From: Helicobacter_D ganmani
Lineage (GTDB): Bacteria; Campylobacterota; Campylobacteria; Campylobacterales; Helicobacteraceae
DNA length: 64,000 nucleotides
Assembly: GCF_965138225.1 (NCBI RefSeq)
Contig: NZ_CBCSAX010000009.1
Reading direction: 5' to 3' (one strand)
How positions within the stretch are numbered: position 1 is the stretch's first letter; the number at the start of each line of letters is the position of its first letter. This document shows, one piece after another, positions 10,046-18,996 of the stretch. The notes beneath the pieces were generated by a model. It worked only from the letters and a program-made list of their open reading frames with translations, did not search any database and had not been told where the DNA came from. The translations under genes were made by a program, and so were the position numbers.

Positions 10046-10165
10046 TGTTGCTTCAAGGTTGATTTTTGTAACTTACGGATTGCTTTGCTACGCTCGCAAT
10101 GGCAAATTGCAAAACTTTTAAGTCAAAATACAAAATCTCGCCCTTGATTTTGGGATTTCATAACC
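10046..10165. repeat. Intergenic repeat copy
   Basis: Carries GGATTGCTTTGCTACGCTCG, CAATGGCAAATTGC and TCTCGCCCTTGATTTTGGG. The first matches the core of the dispersed family and the last matches the copy at 9390-9412, so this and the 9303 copy bracket the DUF411 gene. Confidence 0.55.
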
Positions 10166-10187
10166 TAAAATCCCACCAATCAATATT

Positions 10188-11099
10188 TTACTTTAAAAAT
10201 TTGCCAAACTCTTTCCACTTTGTCGGACGCTTCAAAATCTCTAAAGCACGCGCTTGATGTGTTGTGCGCAAATGCAAAGAAGAATAGGATTTAAAATGCT
10301 CTAATACTTGATAACAAATAGAATCGCAAGAAAGTGCATAAGCCTTAGGAATACTCAAAATGCAGTTTTTAAAACTCACAAGATTTGCATTCTGATTTAC
10401 CGCCACCTCTAGTGCAATCGCAGGAATTCCACAGGCTAGAATCTCTCCCAAACTCTGCCCACAGGCGCAAATACAGAGGTCCATTCGTCTTATTAAATCC
10501 ACCATTTCTTGCACGCATAAATCACGATAGAGTTTCGCGCCCAAAATTGTAGAATCCCTTGCAATGCAATGCAAATTCAAATCAGGATAAGCCCTCTTAA
10601 ATGCAACAATCAAAGGACTATTCAAGCCTAATATATCACTTCCGCCAAGAGTAATAAATACATTTTTCACTTCTTGCTTCAAAGGAACCGGTGGATTCTT
10701 TAATACCTGCACAAAAGGAGGCTGCAACAGACGATAATCACTTCCCAAAAACAACAAATGATGAGGATATTTTTCTCTATATTGAGCGACATTCACGCCG
10801 CTTGCATTGTTTAGCAAGATAGCCTTAGGATAATCTAAACGCAAAGTATCATCAAAAAACAAGCAAGTTTTTGCACAACGCACTACTTTTTCATAAGCCT
10901 CTAGGGGCAATACATACGAATCTATCGCGATTAAATCCCATAAAGTTTGATTTAAATTCTCTTCCAATTCCTGTGTATCTACTAGCTTTGCTTCAAATCC
11001 TAGTGATTCCAACTCTGCTTGCAAAGCCCGACAACGACTAATATGTCCTAATCCCACACCAAGCTTACCATCAGCAGCAATTAAAGCACTTTGAGCCAC
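10188..11099 (-). CDS. pseG: UDP-2,4-diacetamido-2,4,6-trideoxy-beta-L-altropyranose hydrolase
   Basis: PseG removes UDP from the altrose intermediate in CMP-pseudaminic acid synthesis, the nonulosonic acid that decorates Helicobacter and Campylobacter flagellin. The 303-residue protein has a GT-B fold like MurG: the N-terminal loop GVGLGHISRCRAL with the catalytic-region histidine, NVFITLGGSD opening the second domain, and CICACGQSLGEILACGIPAIALE as the nucleotide-binding C-terminal segment. Start ATG 11099 lies 12 bases after the aroC stop, so it is probably the last gene of the TPR-rnhA-rnc-aroC-pseG run. No other pse genes are in the window. Confidence 0.9.
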   Translation of the reverse strand: MAQSALIAADGKLGVGLGHISRCRALQAELESLGFEAKLVDTQELEENLNQTLWDLIAIDSYVLPLEAYEKVVRCAKTCLFFDDTLRLDYPKAILLNNASGVNVAQYREKYPHHLLFLGSDYRLLQPPFVQVLKNPPVPLKQEVKNVFITLGGSDILGLNSPLIVAFKRAYPDLNLHCIARDSTILGAKLYRDLCVQEMVDLIRRMDLCICACGQSLGEILACGIPAIALEVAVNQNANLVSFKNCILSIPKAYALSCDSICYQVLEHFKSYSSLHLRTTHQARALEILKRPTKWKEFGKFLK

Positions 11100-11111
11100 C
11101 CAAAAACACCT

Positions 11112-12185
11112 CTAAGAATAAATTTTTTGTAAATTTTCTAACTTGCTTGTCGCATTCAGCAAAAGCATATCCGCTAGAATCAGTGCGAGACTAGATTCAC
11201 AAACTACACTCCCACGCACCGCGATACAAGGGTCGTGTCTGCCCTTGATTTCGCATTGGACAACATTGCCTTGCGTATCTTGTGTGCTTTGAGGCAAAAA
11301 AATGCTAGGCGTGGGCTTAAAATGCACTTTGAGTAGAATCTCTGCGCCATTGCTAATACCCCCCAAGATTCCACCACAATGATTGCTTACAAAACCCTCC
11401 GCATTCATCATATCATTGTTTTGAGAGCCTCTAAGTCTTGCCGATTTTACACCATTGCCAATTTCTACGGCTTTGACACCATTTAATCCCAACATCAAAG
11501 CTCCAATTGCAGAATCTAGCTTATAATATAATGGCTCGCCCAATCCGCAGGGCACTCCACTTGCCTTAATCAAAGCTACGCCACCCAAGCTATCGTGTGC
11601 CTCTCTTGCTTGCAAAATTGCTTCTTTTTGAGCCGATTCTACTTGCTTATCTAAGGCAAAGATTTCGCTTTTTTGCGCATTTTGGAAGTCTATTGTTTCC
11701 CCCTTAATTTCTCCAATACTTAAAATTCCACTTTGAAAAACAATTCCAAAAGGCTTCAAAAGCATTTTCGCAATCGCGCCTGCTGCCACACGTGCGCTTG
11801 TTTCTCTTGCGCTACTGCGTCCTCCGCCACGATAATCTCGGATTCCGTATTTATGAAAATATGTCCAATCGGCGTGTCCTGGACGAAAGAGGTTTTTGAT
11901 AGAATCATAATCCCTGCTCTTGTTGGCAGTGTTTTGGATAAAGAATCCCAAAGACGTTCCGGTTGTTTTGCCCTCAAAAACACCGCTTAGAATTTTTACC
12001 TCATCTGCCTCTTTTCTTTGCGTGGAATAAAGATTCTTTCCACCTGCACGTCTTTGCATTTCAAGCGCAAGAAACTCCTCTTCAATCTCCAATCCCGCTG
12101 GTAACCCGTCTATTACCGCGCCAATCCCCTCTCCGTGGCTCTCGCCAAAAGTCGTAACCCTAAGAGCCTGTCCAAAAGTATTCAT
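11112..12185 (-). CDS. aroC: Chorismate synthase
   Basis: Last shikimate-pathway step: converts EPSP to chorismate with reduced FMN. The 357-residue length is standard. Diagnostic motifs are GESHGEGIGAVIDGLPAG near the N-terminus, the FMN/phosphate loop GGGRSSARETSARVAAG near residue 125, and RHDPCIAVRGSVVCE toward the C-terminus. It sits between rnc and pseG on the same strand with gaps of about ten bases. The rnhA-rnc-aroC order is conserved in Helicobacter. aroA, the preceding pathway step, lies at 43406-44707. Confidence 0.97.
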   Translation of the reverse strand: MNTFGQALRVTTFGESHGEGIGAVIDGLPAGLEIEEEFLALEMQRRAGGKNLYSTQRKEADEVKILSGVFEGKTTGTSLGFFIQNTANKSRDYDSIKNLFRPGHADWTYFHKYGIRDYRGGGRSSARETSARVAAGAIAKMLLKPFGIVFQSGILSIGEIKGETIDFQNAQKSEIFALDKQVESAQKEAILQAREAHDSLGGVALIKASGVPCGLGEPLYYKLDSAIGALMLGLNGVKAVEIGNGVKSARLRGSQNNDMMNAEGFVSNHCGGILGGISNGAEILLKVHFKPTPSIFLPQSTQDTQGNVVQCEIKGRHDPCIAVRGSVVCESSLALILADMLLLNATSKLENLQKIYS

Positions 12186-12194
12186 TACCTATCC

Positions 12195-12875
12195 TTATAA
12201 ACTTTTCTCTTGTTTTAAAATCTCTAATGCCATTTTGGCACAAATCTGTTGCGCTTCCTTTTTGCTTTTGCCCTTTGCCCTCGCATATTCCTTATCGTAA
12301 ATCTGCACACTCATCAAAAATTCTTTATTATGGTCGGGTCCAAAGGAATCTAAAACAACATATTCTGGAGTGATTCCGAAGACTGCTTGTGTGAGTTCTT
12401 GCAAAGCAGTTTTATGGTCGTAAAACAGACTTTTTAAATCAATCTTTGGATAAACTTCCTCCAACAACAACAACATAATCTTGCGCACAGATTCTAATCC
12501 ACTTTCTAAATAAATTGCGCCCATAACCGCCTCAAACGCATTAGAAAGAATAGAATCCTTGTCTCGCCCCTTATTTTGCTCTTCAGAAGAGGAGATATAA
12601 AGATACTCTCCCACATTTAAATAACGTGCCAATTTGGCAAATGCCTTTTCATTTACCATTGAAGCGCGCATTTTGGACAGCTCTCCCTCTGGAGAATGGG
12701 GAAACTTGCGGTATAAAAATTCTCCAACAATCAAATCCAAAACTGCATCGCCTAAAAACTCCAAACGCTCATTATGCGCACCTTTTTTGGCACTCTTATG
12801 TGTTAAGGCTTCTTTGAGTAAATTCTGATGCTTAAAGCAATAGCCTAAAGTTTGTTCAAAAAGTTGTAAATCCAC
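12195..12875 (-). CDS. rnc: Ribonuclease III
   Basis: Double-strand RNA endonuclease for rRNA precursor and mRNA processing. The 226-residue protein has the catalytic signature NERLEFLGDAVLDLIVGEFLY near residue 36 and the second acidic helix SNAFEAVMGAIYLESG near residue 110. The C-terminal double-stranded-RNA-binding domain ends YARAKGKSKKEAQQICAKMALEIL. It lies eight bases after rnhA and nine before aroC, all minus strand, indicating one transcript. Confidence 0.96.
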   Translation of the reverse strand: MDLQLFEQTLGYCFKHQNLLKEALTHKSAKKGAHNERLEFLGDAVLDLIVGEFLYRKFPHSPEGELSKMRASMVNEKAFAKLARYLNVGEYLYISSSEEQNKGRDKDSILSNAFEAVMGAIYLESGLESVRKIMLLLLEEVYPKIDLKSLFYDHKTALQELTQAVFGITPEYVVLDSFGPDHNKEFLMSVQIYDKEYARAKGKSKKEAQQICAKMALEILKQEKSL

Positions 12876-12883
12876 ACGAATCC

Positions 12884-13309
12884 TTAAATATTTTTAAATT
12901 TTAACGCCTCTTCTTTGGCGATTTTATCGCAGATTTCATTCTCAAGATGTCCGCTATGTCCCCTGACCCATTGCACTTCAATTTTATGCGGTTTAGAGAC
13001 TTTCAAATAAAGCCGCCAAAGTTCTGGATTTTTGACATTTTTAAAGTCTCTCCTAATCCAATTTGGCAACCATTTACTTAAACCATCTAAAACATATTTA
13101 GAATCGCAAACAACTAAAACTTCACAAGGTTCTTTAAGAGCCTCTAAACCACGAATCAAAGCCGTTAGCTCCATTTGATTATTTGTCGCTCTCTGCGTCC
13201 CCCCACTTAAAATTTTCTCGTGCTCTCCATAACGCAAAATTCCACACCAACCGCCACTTCCCGGATTCCCCAAAGAAGAACCATCACAGAAAAGAGTAAC
13301 GCGTTTCAT
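12884..13309 (-). CDS. rnhA: Ribonuclease HI
   Basis: Cleaves the RNA strand of RNA-DNA hybrids. At 141 residues it is a single RNase H fold with all four catalytic acids visible: Asp in LFCDGSSLGNPG, Glu in NNQMELTALI, Asp in VVCDSKYV, and Asp in ENEICDKIAKEEA, plus the histidine in VRGHSGH. The start overlaps the 3' end of the TPR gene by about 26 bases, which suggests coupling. Confidence 0.96.
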   Translation of the reverse strand: MKRVTLFCDGSSLGNPGSGGWCGILRYGEHEKILSGGTQRATNNQMELTALIRGLEALKEPCEVLVVCDSKYVLDGLSKWLPNWIRRDFKNVKNPELWRLYLKVSKPHKIEVQWVRGHSGHLENEICDKIAKEEALKFKNI

Positions 13310-14366
13310 CTTGTTTTTCCTTTAAAAACACAAAAGTTTTGAGCGTCAAAAGCTCTTCGCAATGTGGGCAATGCTCAAAAGTTAAAGGTGTAGTTGCCTT
13401 GCAAGATTTGCACTGATAGTTAAATCCCAAATCCCCTTGAAAACTCTTGTGCGTCCTTAAAAGACAAATCGTTTCTAATTCAAAAGTTTCTTTTTGCGAA
13501 AAACTAAGTGGCAAAATACCCTTTGCCTCAAAAATATCTTTCAAGATTCTGTTTTGCGGATTTGTGGGTATGCTTTGCAGCTCCTTAATAAGAGATTGCG
13601 GAATCGCTTCACTTTTGAGATTCCATAATATATCTTGTAAATCTAGGAGAGTTTCTTTGGGGATTCGCATTAGCGATTCCCAAAAAAGTGCGGGATAAAA
13701 ATCTTTCAAGAATCCTAAGACTAAACGCGCTAAAAGTGGCTCTTCACGCAAGATTATCAGTAATTTATGTGAGGTTTCCTCGCTTTTTTTCTGACTTGAA
13801 ATTAAGATTTTTGTTTTCAAATAACGTCGATATAAGCCCATATCCCCTTGTAGTTCCTCCAAGCAGCCTAAAGCACTTAGCGCGTCTTTAAACAGACTTA
13901 ATTTTTCGTAAGTTCTAATAAGAGACTTCAAAACCAAAGGATTCCGAGGAAAATAATGTAGAATCTCCAAATAAATTTCTTTAGCGCGTAGAGGAAATCC
14001 AGCCTTTTCATAAACCAACCCAAGTGATTCTAGAATCGGAACTTTATCCACAGGATTTTGAATAGAGTCTAAAAGTGCCACATACAAACGAATCGCTTTT
14101 TCGTAATTCGCGCTTTTTTGATACATTTTTGCCATAAAGAGCAACGAGGGTGTGGGATTGGGGCTTAGGGCTAAAAACTCTTGTGCTTCCTTATCAAAAC
14201 CAATATAATCAAAGCTTTCTATAAATCTGCTCAAGGAATCTTGCTGTCTTTTGCCGATTAAATAATTCCAATAATACGCAAAAAGACTGACAAGTCCAAT
14301 TAAAAAGATAAATATCATAATACCAAAAAGCGGGTCGCGATACTCAATACTTTCCAAAAAATCCAA
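13284..14366 (-). CDS. Membrane-anchored TPR protein with C-terminal zinc ribbon (LapB-like)
   Basis: Starting at TTG 14366 (AAAGGG seven to nine bases upstream) the product has about 360 residues. One N-terminal transmembrane helix (GIMIFIFLIGLVSLFAYYW) is followed by repeated TPR-like helices (for example NYEKAIRLYVALLDS, FPLRAKEIYLEILHYFPRN, LFKDALSALGCLEEL). It ends in two CxxC pairs (YQCKSCKATT and HCPHCEELL), a rubredoxin-like knuckle. That layout matches LapB/YciM, which controls LpxC turnover in enterics; the role here is inferred. The gene precedes rnhA as its homologue does in H. pylori. An upstream ATG at 14444 was rejected because it overlaps the divergent dnaG start region and has no clear ribosome site. 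Confidence 0.72.
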   Translation of the reverse strand: MDFLESIEYRDPLFGIMIFIFLIGLVSLFAYYWNYLIGKRQQDSLSRFIESFDYIGFDKEAQEFLALSPNPTPSLLFMAKMYQKSANYEKAIRLYVALLDSIQNPVDKVPILESLGLVYEKAGFPLRAKEIYLEILHYFPRNPLVLKSLIRTYEKLSLFKDALSALGCLEELQGDMGLYRRYLKTKILISSQKKSEETSHKLLIILREEPLLARLVLGFLKDFYPALFWESLMRIPKETLLDLQDILWNLKSEAIPQSLIKELQSIPTNPQNRILKDIFEAKGILPLSFSQKETFELETICLLRTHKSFQGDLGFNYQCKSCKATTPLTFEHCPHCEELLTLKTFVFLKEKQDETRYSFL

Positions 14367-14464
14367 GTTTGCCCTTTTTAGTGAAAAATCACACAAATTA
14401 TAACAAAACTTATAGATAAATTTTTGTAAAATTGCGATTTTCAAGTTTAAGTATTGGAGTAAAA

Positions 14465-16156
14465 TTGATTACACAAGAAAGCATTGCTGCACTCAAAAAT
14501 CAACTAGATATTGTGGAAGTTGTCAGCCATTATATTGAAGTTAAAAAAATGGGTGCAAGCTTCAAATCTTGTTGTCCTTTTCATCAAGAAAAAACGCCTA
14601 GTTTTGTGCTTAATGCCAATAAAGGCTATTTTCACTGCTTTGGTTGTGGAATCAGTGGCGATGCAATCAAGTTTGTAATGGATTATGAAAAGCTTAATTA
14701 TATTGAAGCATTAGAAAAACTAGCGCAATTTTATAATATTACATTAGAATACACCGACAAAATCAAAAAAAGCGATGATTTTAAGATTCTAAACTTTATG
14801 AATGATTACTATCAAAATATGCTCAATCCAGAAGTAGAATCCTATATCAAAAAACGTGGAATCACACCCGAAACAAAAATGCGTTTTGAGCTTGGCTATG
14901 CACCAAACAACTACGAAATTATGGCGCATTTGCAACGCAATTTTATTAATCTACAAGATGCACTCAATGTTGGAATACTTGGAGCAGAGGTAGAAAATGG
15001 TGCAAAACGATATTATGCAAGACTGACCCAACGGCTCACTTTCCCTATTCGTTCTTCGCAAAATAAAATCATTGGCTTTGGTGGGCGCACCCTTGGTAAT
15101 CACCCAGCAAAATACATCAATTCACCCCAAACAAAACTTTTTAACAAATCTCAAGTCCTTTATGGATATCCACAAGCCAAAGATAGCATCTATCGCCTGA
15201 ATGAAATCATTATTACAGAGGGTTATTTAGATGTGATTATGTTACATCAAGCGGGTTTTACCAACGCAGTAGCGACACTTGGCACTGCATTGACGCACGA
15301 GCATTTGCCTCTGCTTGCCAAAGGAAATCCTAAGATTTTTTTAGCCTTTGATGGAGATAATGCCGGAATGAACGCAGCCTTTAAAGCAGCAACCCTTTTG
15401 AGTCTCGCAAACAAAGAAGGCGGGGTTGTGCTATTTGATAATGGACTAGACCCTGCAGATATGGTGAAAAATGGAGAAATAGAGATTCTAAAAAACCTTT
15501 TTAGTGCGCCTATTCCTCTGATTGATTATGTGTTAAATACGATTTTAAGCCAATTTGATTTGAAAAATGCTGTGCAAAAAGATACTTGCCTGAAAGAATC
15601 CCTTGCCTTTTTACACCAACTTTCACCCGTTATTCAAGAAGAATACAAATCTTGGCTTGCGCAAAGGCTCAATCTACCCTCACATTTAATCAAAGTCCAA
15701 TCAACGCAAAAATTCCAAAATCCTGCTATTCAAGATTCTTTCCCAGCGGACATTGCAAGCACTCAAGAGAGTTTTTATGGATTGGCAGAAAAAATCATCA
15801 TCAAAAGTATTTTAGAAGATATGAGCCTTTTGGATTTTGTATTAAACTATCTTGAACCACAAATGTTTCATTCCCAAACGCTCGCATATCAAAAGCTACT
15901 GCAAGGAGAATTAGAATCTTCACCTTTAATTGGAATCTTATTGGATTCCAAAATCAAAGCGCAAACAAAAGAAAATTTAAAACAACAAATCATTATGATT
16001 CTTTATCGGTATTATGACGAGCAGAGGAAATTGCTTTTGCAAAACTCCTCTCTTTCTCTGCGGGAAAAGTCCTTTCTTTTAAGAAAGTACCAAAAATATT
16101 TAGAAGATTTAAAAAAAGGAGATTTAGCACTCTATGAAAGCGTTGGCACTTTTTAG
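14465..16156 (+). CDS. dnaG: DNA primase
   Basis: Makes RNA primers at the replication fork. The 563-residue protein has a CHC2 zinc finger (CCPFHQEKTPSF then HCFGCGISGDAIKFV, residues about 34-75) and a Toprim core (IITEGYLDVIMLHQAGF near residue 250 and LAFDGDNAGMNA near residue 295). A helical C-terminal region for DnaB contact follows. I chose TTG 14465 because GGAG sits five bases upstream and the protein then begins ITQESIAALKNQLDIVEVV as in relatives; a start at 14432 would be longer than the family. It overlaps the next gene by 23 bases. Confidence 0.95.
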   Translation: MITQESIAALKNQLDIVEVVSHYIEVKKMGASFKSCCPFHQEKTPSFVLNANKGYFHCFGCGISGDAIKFVMDYEKLNYIEALEKLAQFYNITLEYTDKIKKSDDFKILNFMNDYYQNMLNPEVESYIKKRGITPETKMRFELGYAPNNYEIMAHLQRNFINLQDALNVGILGAEVENGAKRYYARLTQRLTFPIRSSQNKIIGFGGRTLGNHPAKYINSPQTKLFNKSQVLYGYPQAKDSIYRLNEIIITEGYLDVIMLHQAGFTNAVATLGTALTHEHLPLLAKGNPKIFLAFDGDNAGMNAAFKAATLLSLANKEGGVVLFDNGLDPADMVKNGEIEILKNLFSAPIPLIDYVLNTILSQFDLKNAVQKDTCLKESLAFLHQLSPVIQEEYKSWLAQRLNLPSHLIKVQSTQKFQNPAIQDSFPADIASTQESFYGLAEKIIIKSILEDMSLLDFVLNYLEPQMFHSQTLAYQKLLQGELESSPLIGILLDSKIKAQTKENLKQQIIMILYRYYDEQRKLLLQNSSLSLREKSFLLRKYQKYLEDLKKGDLALYESVGTF

Positions 16157-17105
16157 TGGTGGGCTAGATAGCTTACTTGCAATCAAAATCATCAAAGATT
16201 TAGGCATTGAAGTTTTGGCTTTGCATTTCAATATTGGATTTGGAGCGAAACAAGATAAAAGCGAAATCTTGCGTCAAAGGTTAAATCAAGTGGGCGCAGA
16301 ATTAAAAATTGTGGATATTAGGAAGCAATTTTTTGATGAGATTCTCTTCACGCCGAAGTTTGGCTATGGCAAATATTTTAACCCTTGTATTGATTGCCAC
16401 GCAAATATGTTTTCTCACGCATTAAAAATGTTAGAATCGCAAGGAGCAAGTTTTGTCATTAGTGGAGAAGTATTAGGACAGCGTCCCAAAAGCCAACGCA
16501 CAGAGGCTCTAGGGCAAGTAGAAAAGCTGTGTGAGGGAAACGGGCTTATCGTGCGTCCTTTATGTGCCAAACTTTTACCACCTACAATTCCAGAGCAAAA
16601 AGGTTGGATTCCTAGAGAAAAACTCCTTGATATTAGCGGAAGAGGACGGAATCGCCAACTAGAATTAGTCCAACATTATGGCATAGAATATTATGAGCGT
16701 CCAGGTGGAGGCTGCCTGCTCACAGAAACTTCTGTTGCCAACAAAATAAAAGATATTCTCTCTCATCGTCCCATTGTCTTTGAGGATATGGAATTAGTCA
16801 AATTCGGACGTTATATGATTCTACCTAATGGAGCGCGTTGTGTGATTGCAAGAAATGAAGAGGAAAACCAAAAGCTAAAATTCAATCACCCTAAAATGTC
16901 GCAAATTGAGTTATTAGATTGTATTGGACCTTTAGGGCTTGTAGAGAAAGACGCAAGTGAGCAAGACAAAAATCTTGCGATTTCTCTTACTCTACTTTAT
17001 GGCAAGACACAGATAAATCAACCCTATAAAGTGCGCTTTGAAGGCAAAGAAATAGAATCTTTTGCCTTTGAAAGCAAAGAAAAAGCACAACAATTTTTAA
17101 TCTAA
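16134..17105 (+). CDS. PP-loop ATPase, MnmA/ThiI-like putative RNA-thiolation enzyme
   Basis: The 323-residue protein opens with the PP-loop signature FSGGLDSLLA (residues 7-16) typical of adenylating enzymes such as MnmA, ThiI and argininosuccinate synthase. A C-x2-C pair lies in NPCIDCHANM near residue 85 and RPGGGCLLTE near residue 190, resembling sulfur-transfer proteins. The substrate is unknown; genome annotations often label such proteins 'tRNA thiouridylase' or 'argininosuccinate synthase domain'. It overlaps dnaG by 23 bases, an association also seen in H. pylori. Confidence 0.75.
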   Translation: MKALALFSGGLDSLLAIKIIKDLGIEVLALHFNIGFGAKQDKSEILRQRLNQVGAELKIVDIRKQFFDEILFTPKFGYGKYFNPCIDCHANMFSHALKMLESQGASFVISGEVLGQRPKSQRTEALGQVEKLCEGNGLIVRPLCAKLLPPTIPEQKGWIPREKLLDISGRGRNRQLELVQHYGIEYYERPGGGCLLTETSVANKIKDILSHRPIVFEDMELVKFGRYMILPNGARCVIARNEEENQKLKFNHPKMSQIELLDCIGPLGLVEKDASEQDKNLAISLTLLYGKTQINQPYKVRFEGKEIESFAFESKEKAQQFLI

Positions 17106-17120
17106 AATAAAGGAATCCTA

Positions 17121-17735
17121 ATGGAAACAAAACAAATTTTCAAGCAAATTATCCTAGAGCGATATTCCTGTCGTTCTTTTAAAGATTCTACGATTGACGA
17201 AAAATCTCTAGAATACATCTTGGAAGCTGGGCGACTTTCTCCTAGCTCACTTGGACTAGAGCCGTGGCGTTTTTATGTCATTCAAGACAAAAGTCAAAAG
17301 CTAGAAATTTCTAAAATTGCAAATCATCAAGAGCATGTTGCGCATTGTGGGGCAATCCTCATCATCACTGCGCGTTTGGATTTCGGGGAATATTTTATAC
17401 CCAAACTCAAAGGACGCAATATGCCACAAGACGAAATAGACAAAAGAATCGCACTTTATAAGCCTTTTATTGATGGAATGAATGCAGAACAAAAATTACA
17501 TTATGCAAGAGAACAAGTCTTTTTGGCATTAGGGAATCTCGCAAATTCTGCAAGTGCCTTAGGGCTTGGTTCGTGTATCATTGGAGGATTTGATTCTTGC
17601 AAGCTAGACGAATATCTAAGATTAAATACCCAAAAGGAACGTAGCGCGATTCTACTTGTTATTGGTGAAAAAGCCCAAAGTGAAATTCCCCAAAAGTCGC
17701 GCAGTCCAAAAGAAGAAGTGATTAAATTCTTATAA
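17121..17735 (+). CDS. NAD(P)H nitroreductase, RdxA/FrxA-like
   Basis: A 204-residue FMN-dependent nitroreductase. The N-terminal RYSCRSF and AGRLSPSSLGLEPWRFYVI form the FMN-phosphate region, and the C-terminal LGLGSCIIGGFDSCKLDEYL...PQKSRSPKEEVIKFL closely resembles RdxA, the oxygen-insensitive nitroreductase that activates metronidazole in H. pylori. The physiological substrate is uncertain, and orthology with RdxA rather than FrxA or another paralogue is not settled from sequence alone. It starts 15 bases after the PP-loop gene, with AAAGGA upstream, so it is likely co-transcribed with dnaG. Confidence 0.85.
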   Translation: METKQIFKQIILERYSCRSFKDSTIDEKSLEYILEAGRLSPSSLGLEPWRFYVIQDKSQKLEISKIANHQEHVAHCGAILIITARLDFGEYFIPKLKGRNMPQDEIDKRIALYKPFIDGMNAEQKLHYAREQVFLALGNLANSASALGLGSCIIGGFDSCKLDEYLRLNTQKERSAILLVIGEKAQSEIPQKSRSPKEEVIKFL

Positions 17736-17788
17736 TTTTTAAAAAGATTCTATTAATTTATTTTTTCAATAAAAATTTTGGATTTTTT

Positions 17789-17797
17789 AGATAAAAT
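17789..17797 (+). promoter_or_regulatory. Putative -10 region of the CZB chemoreceptor gene
   Basis: AGATAAAAT follows a T-rich stretch (17757-17787) about 40 bases before ATG 17838. This matches the Campylobacterota sigma-70 pattern of periodic T-tracts plus a TATAAT-like box without a -35. Confidence 0.45.
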
Positions 17798-17837
17798 TAG
17801 AATTTCTTATTCAAAATTAAAGAAGGGGATGTTTTAG

Positions 17838-18947
17838 ATGTTTAGTAACAACAAAAGAGAACAAGAATTAATAGCAGAAAATAAAGCATTGCACGCAAAA
17901 ATTGAGCAACTTGAGAATGCCTTACGCAAATGTGGCGAAGAAAAAGCCGAACATAGCTTGCTTATTGAAAAATACAATTCTGATGAAAATCGTATTAAAA
18001 CATTCAATAAAATTTTAAATATGATAACTATTTCATCTTCTAAGCATTTGAAAATTTTACAAGATAACTTTGCGAATTCTGTTGAAATGCTACAAGAAGC
18101 TAAAAAAACTTCCACAGAAAATGTGCAACAAACCAAAATCCTTGAAGATGCAATTACAAATGGTGTTACTAACGCAGTAGAAAAACTTAACAACTTCCAA
18201 ACAATGATTTCACAAGTCTATCAAGACCTTGATTCCATTACAAATGTCATCAATCTTATCACCGATGTGAGCGACCAAACCAATTTGCTTGCCCTCAATG
18301 CCGCTATTGAAGCAGCGCGTGCAGGAGAACACGGAAGAGGATTTGCTGTCGTAGCTGATGAGGTGCGCAAGCTCGCAGAACGCGCACAAAAAGCAACCAA
18401 AGAAATTGAAATGAATATCCAAGTATTACGCCAAAATTTCTCTGAAGTGCAAACTTCCACAGAAGAGATTGTAGATGAAATGGACCAAGTCAATGGAGAA
18501 GTTGCAAAATTTATCCAAGTAGGAGAAGCTTCTATGGATGTGCGCCAAAATTCTGCAAATGTATTAGATACCACATTTATCGGGCTTGTTAAATTAGACC
18601 ATTTGCTCTTTAAAATGAATGCTTATAAAGCCATTGTGGATAATAATCAAGAATTGCATTTAGCCGATCATCACGATTGCAGACTTGGAAAATGGTATGA
18701 ACAAGGAAATGGCAAAGAAATGTTTAGCAGATTGCCAAATTATAGCAACTTAGAATCTCCACATGCAAATGTGCATAATTCCTTTAAAAATGGGGTAGAT
18801 TTATTCAAAAATAAAGGCTTAGACGCAAATGAAGAAATTTTATCCTTGTTTGAGGCGGGAGAAGCAGCTTCCGATGATGTGGTAGATATTTTAGATAAAC
18901 TCTTAGAAGAAAAAATCTCTGATAGAAATAATGGAACACAACGTTAG
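17838..18947 (+). CDS. Cytosolic methyl-accepting chemotaxis protein with CZB domain (TlpD-like)
   Basis: A 369-residue chemoreceptor without transmembrane segments. An N-terminal coiled coil (residues 1-60) leads into the signalling hairpin, whose tip reads DVSDQTNLLALNAAIEAARA followed by GEHGRGFAVVADEVRKLAER. The C-terminal CZB zinc-binding domain has candidate ligands His in LVKLDHLLF, Cys in HHDCRLGKWY and His in SPHANVHNSF. TlpD in H. pylori has this layout and reports oxidative or metal stress to CheA from the cytoplasm. A close paralogue lies at 60081-61175. The gene ends before a strong hairpin. Confidence 0.92.
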   Translation: MFSNNKREQELIAENKALHAKIEQLENALRKCGEEKAEHSLLIEKYNSDENRIKTFNKILNMITISSSKHLKILQDNFANSVEMLQEAKKTSTENVQQTKILEDAITNGVTNAVEKLNNFQTMISQVYQDLDSITNVINLITDVSDQTNLLALNAAIEAARAGEHGRGFAVVADEVRKLAERAQKATKEIEMNIQVLRQNFSEVQTSTEEIVDEMDQVNGEVAKFIQVGEASMDVRQNSANVLDTTFIGLVKLDHLLFKMNAYKAIVDNNQELHLADHHDCRLGKWYEQGNGKEMFSRLPNYSNLESPHANVHNSFKNGVDLFKNKGLDANEEILSLFEAGEAASDDVVDILDKLLEEKISDRNNGTQR

Positions 18948-18960
18948 AAAATCTACTCTT

Positions 18961-18989
18961 TAGCACTTGCTTTTAACTAGCAAGTGCTA
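18961..18989. terminator. Hairpin between convergent genes
   Basis: Perfect 10-bp stem TAGCACTTGC / GCAAGTGCTA with a 9-nt loop, 13 bases after the chemoreceptor stop and just before the stop of the minus-strand gene at 18997. Flanking A/T runs on both sides fit a bidirectional terminator. Confidence 0.75.
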
Positions 18990-18996
18990 AATCTCA

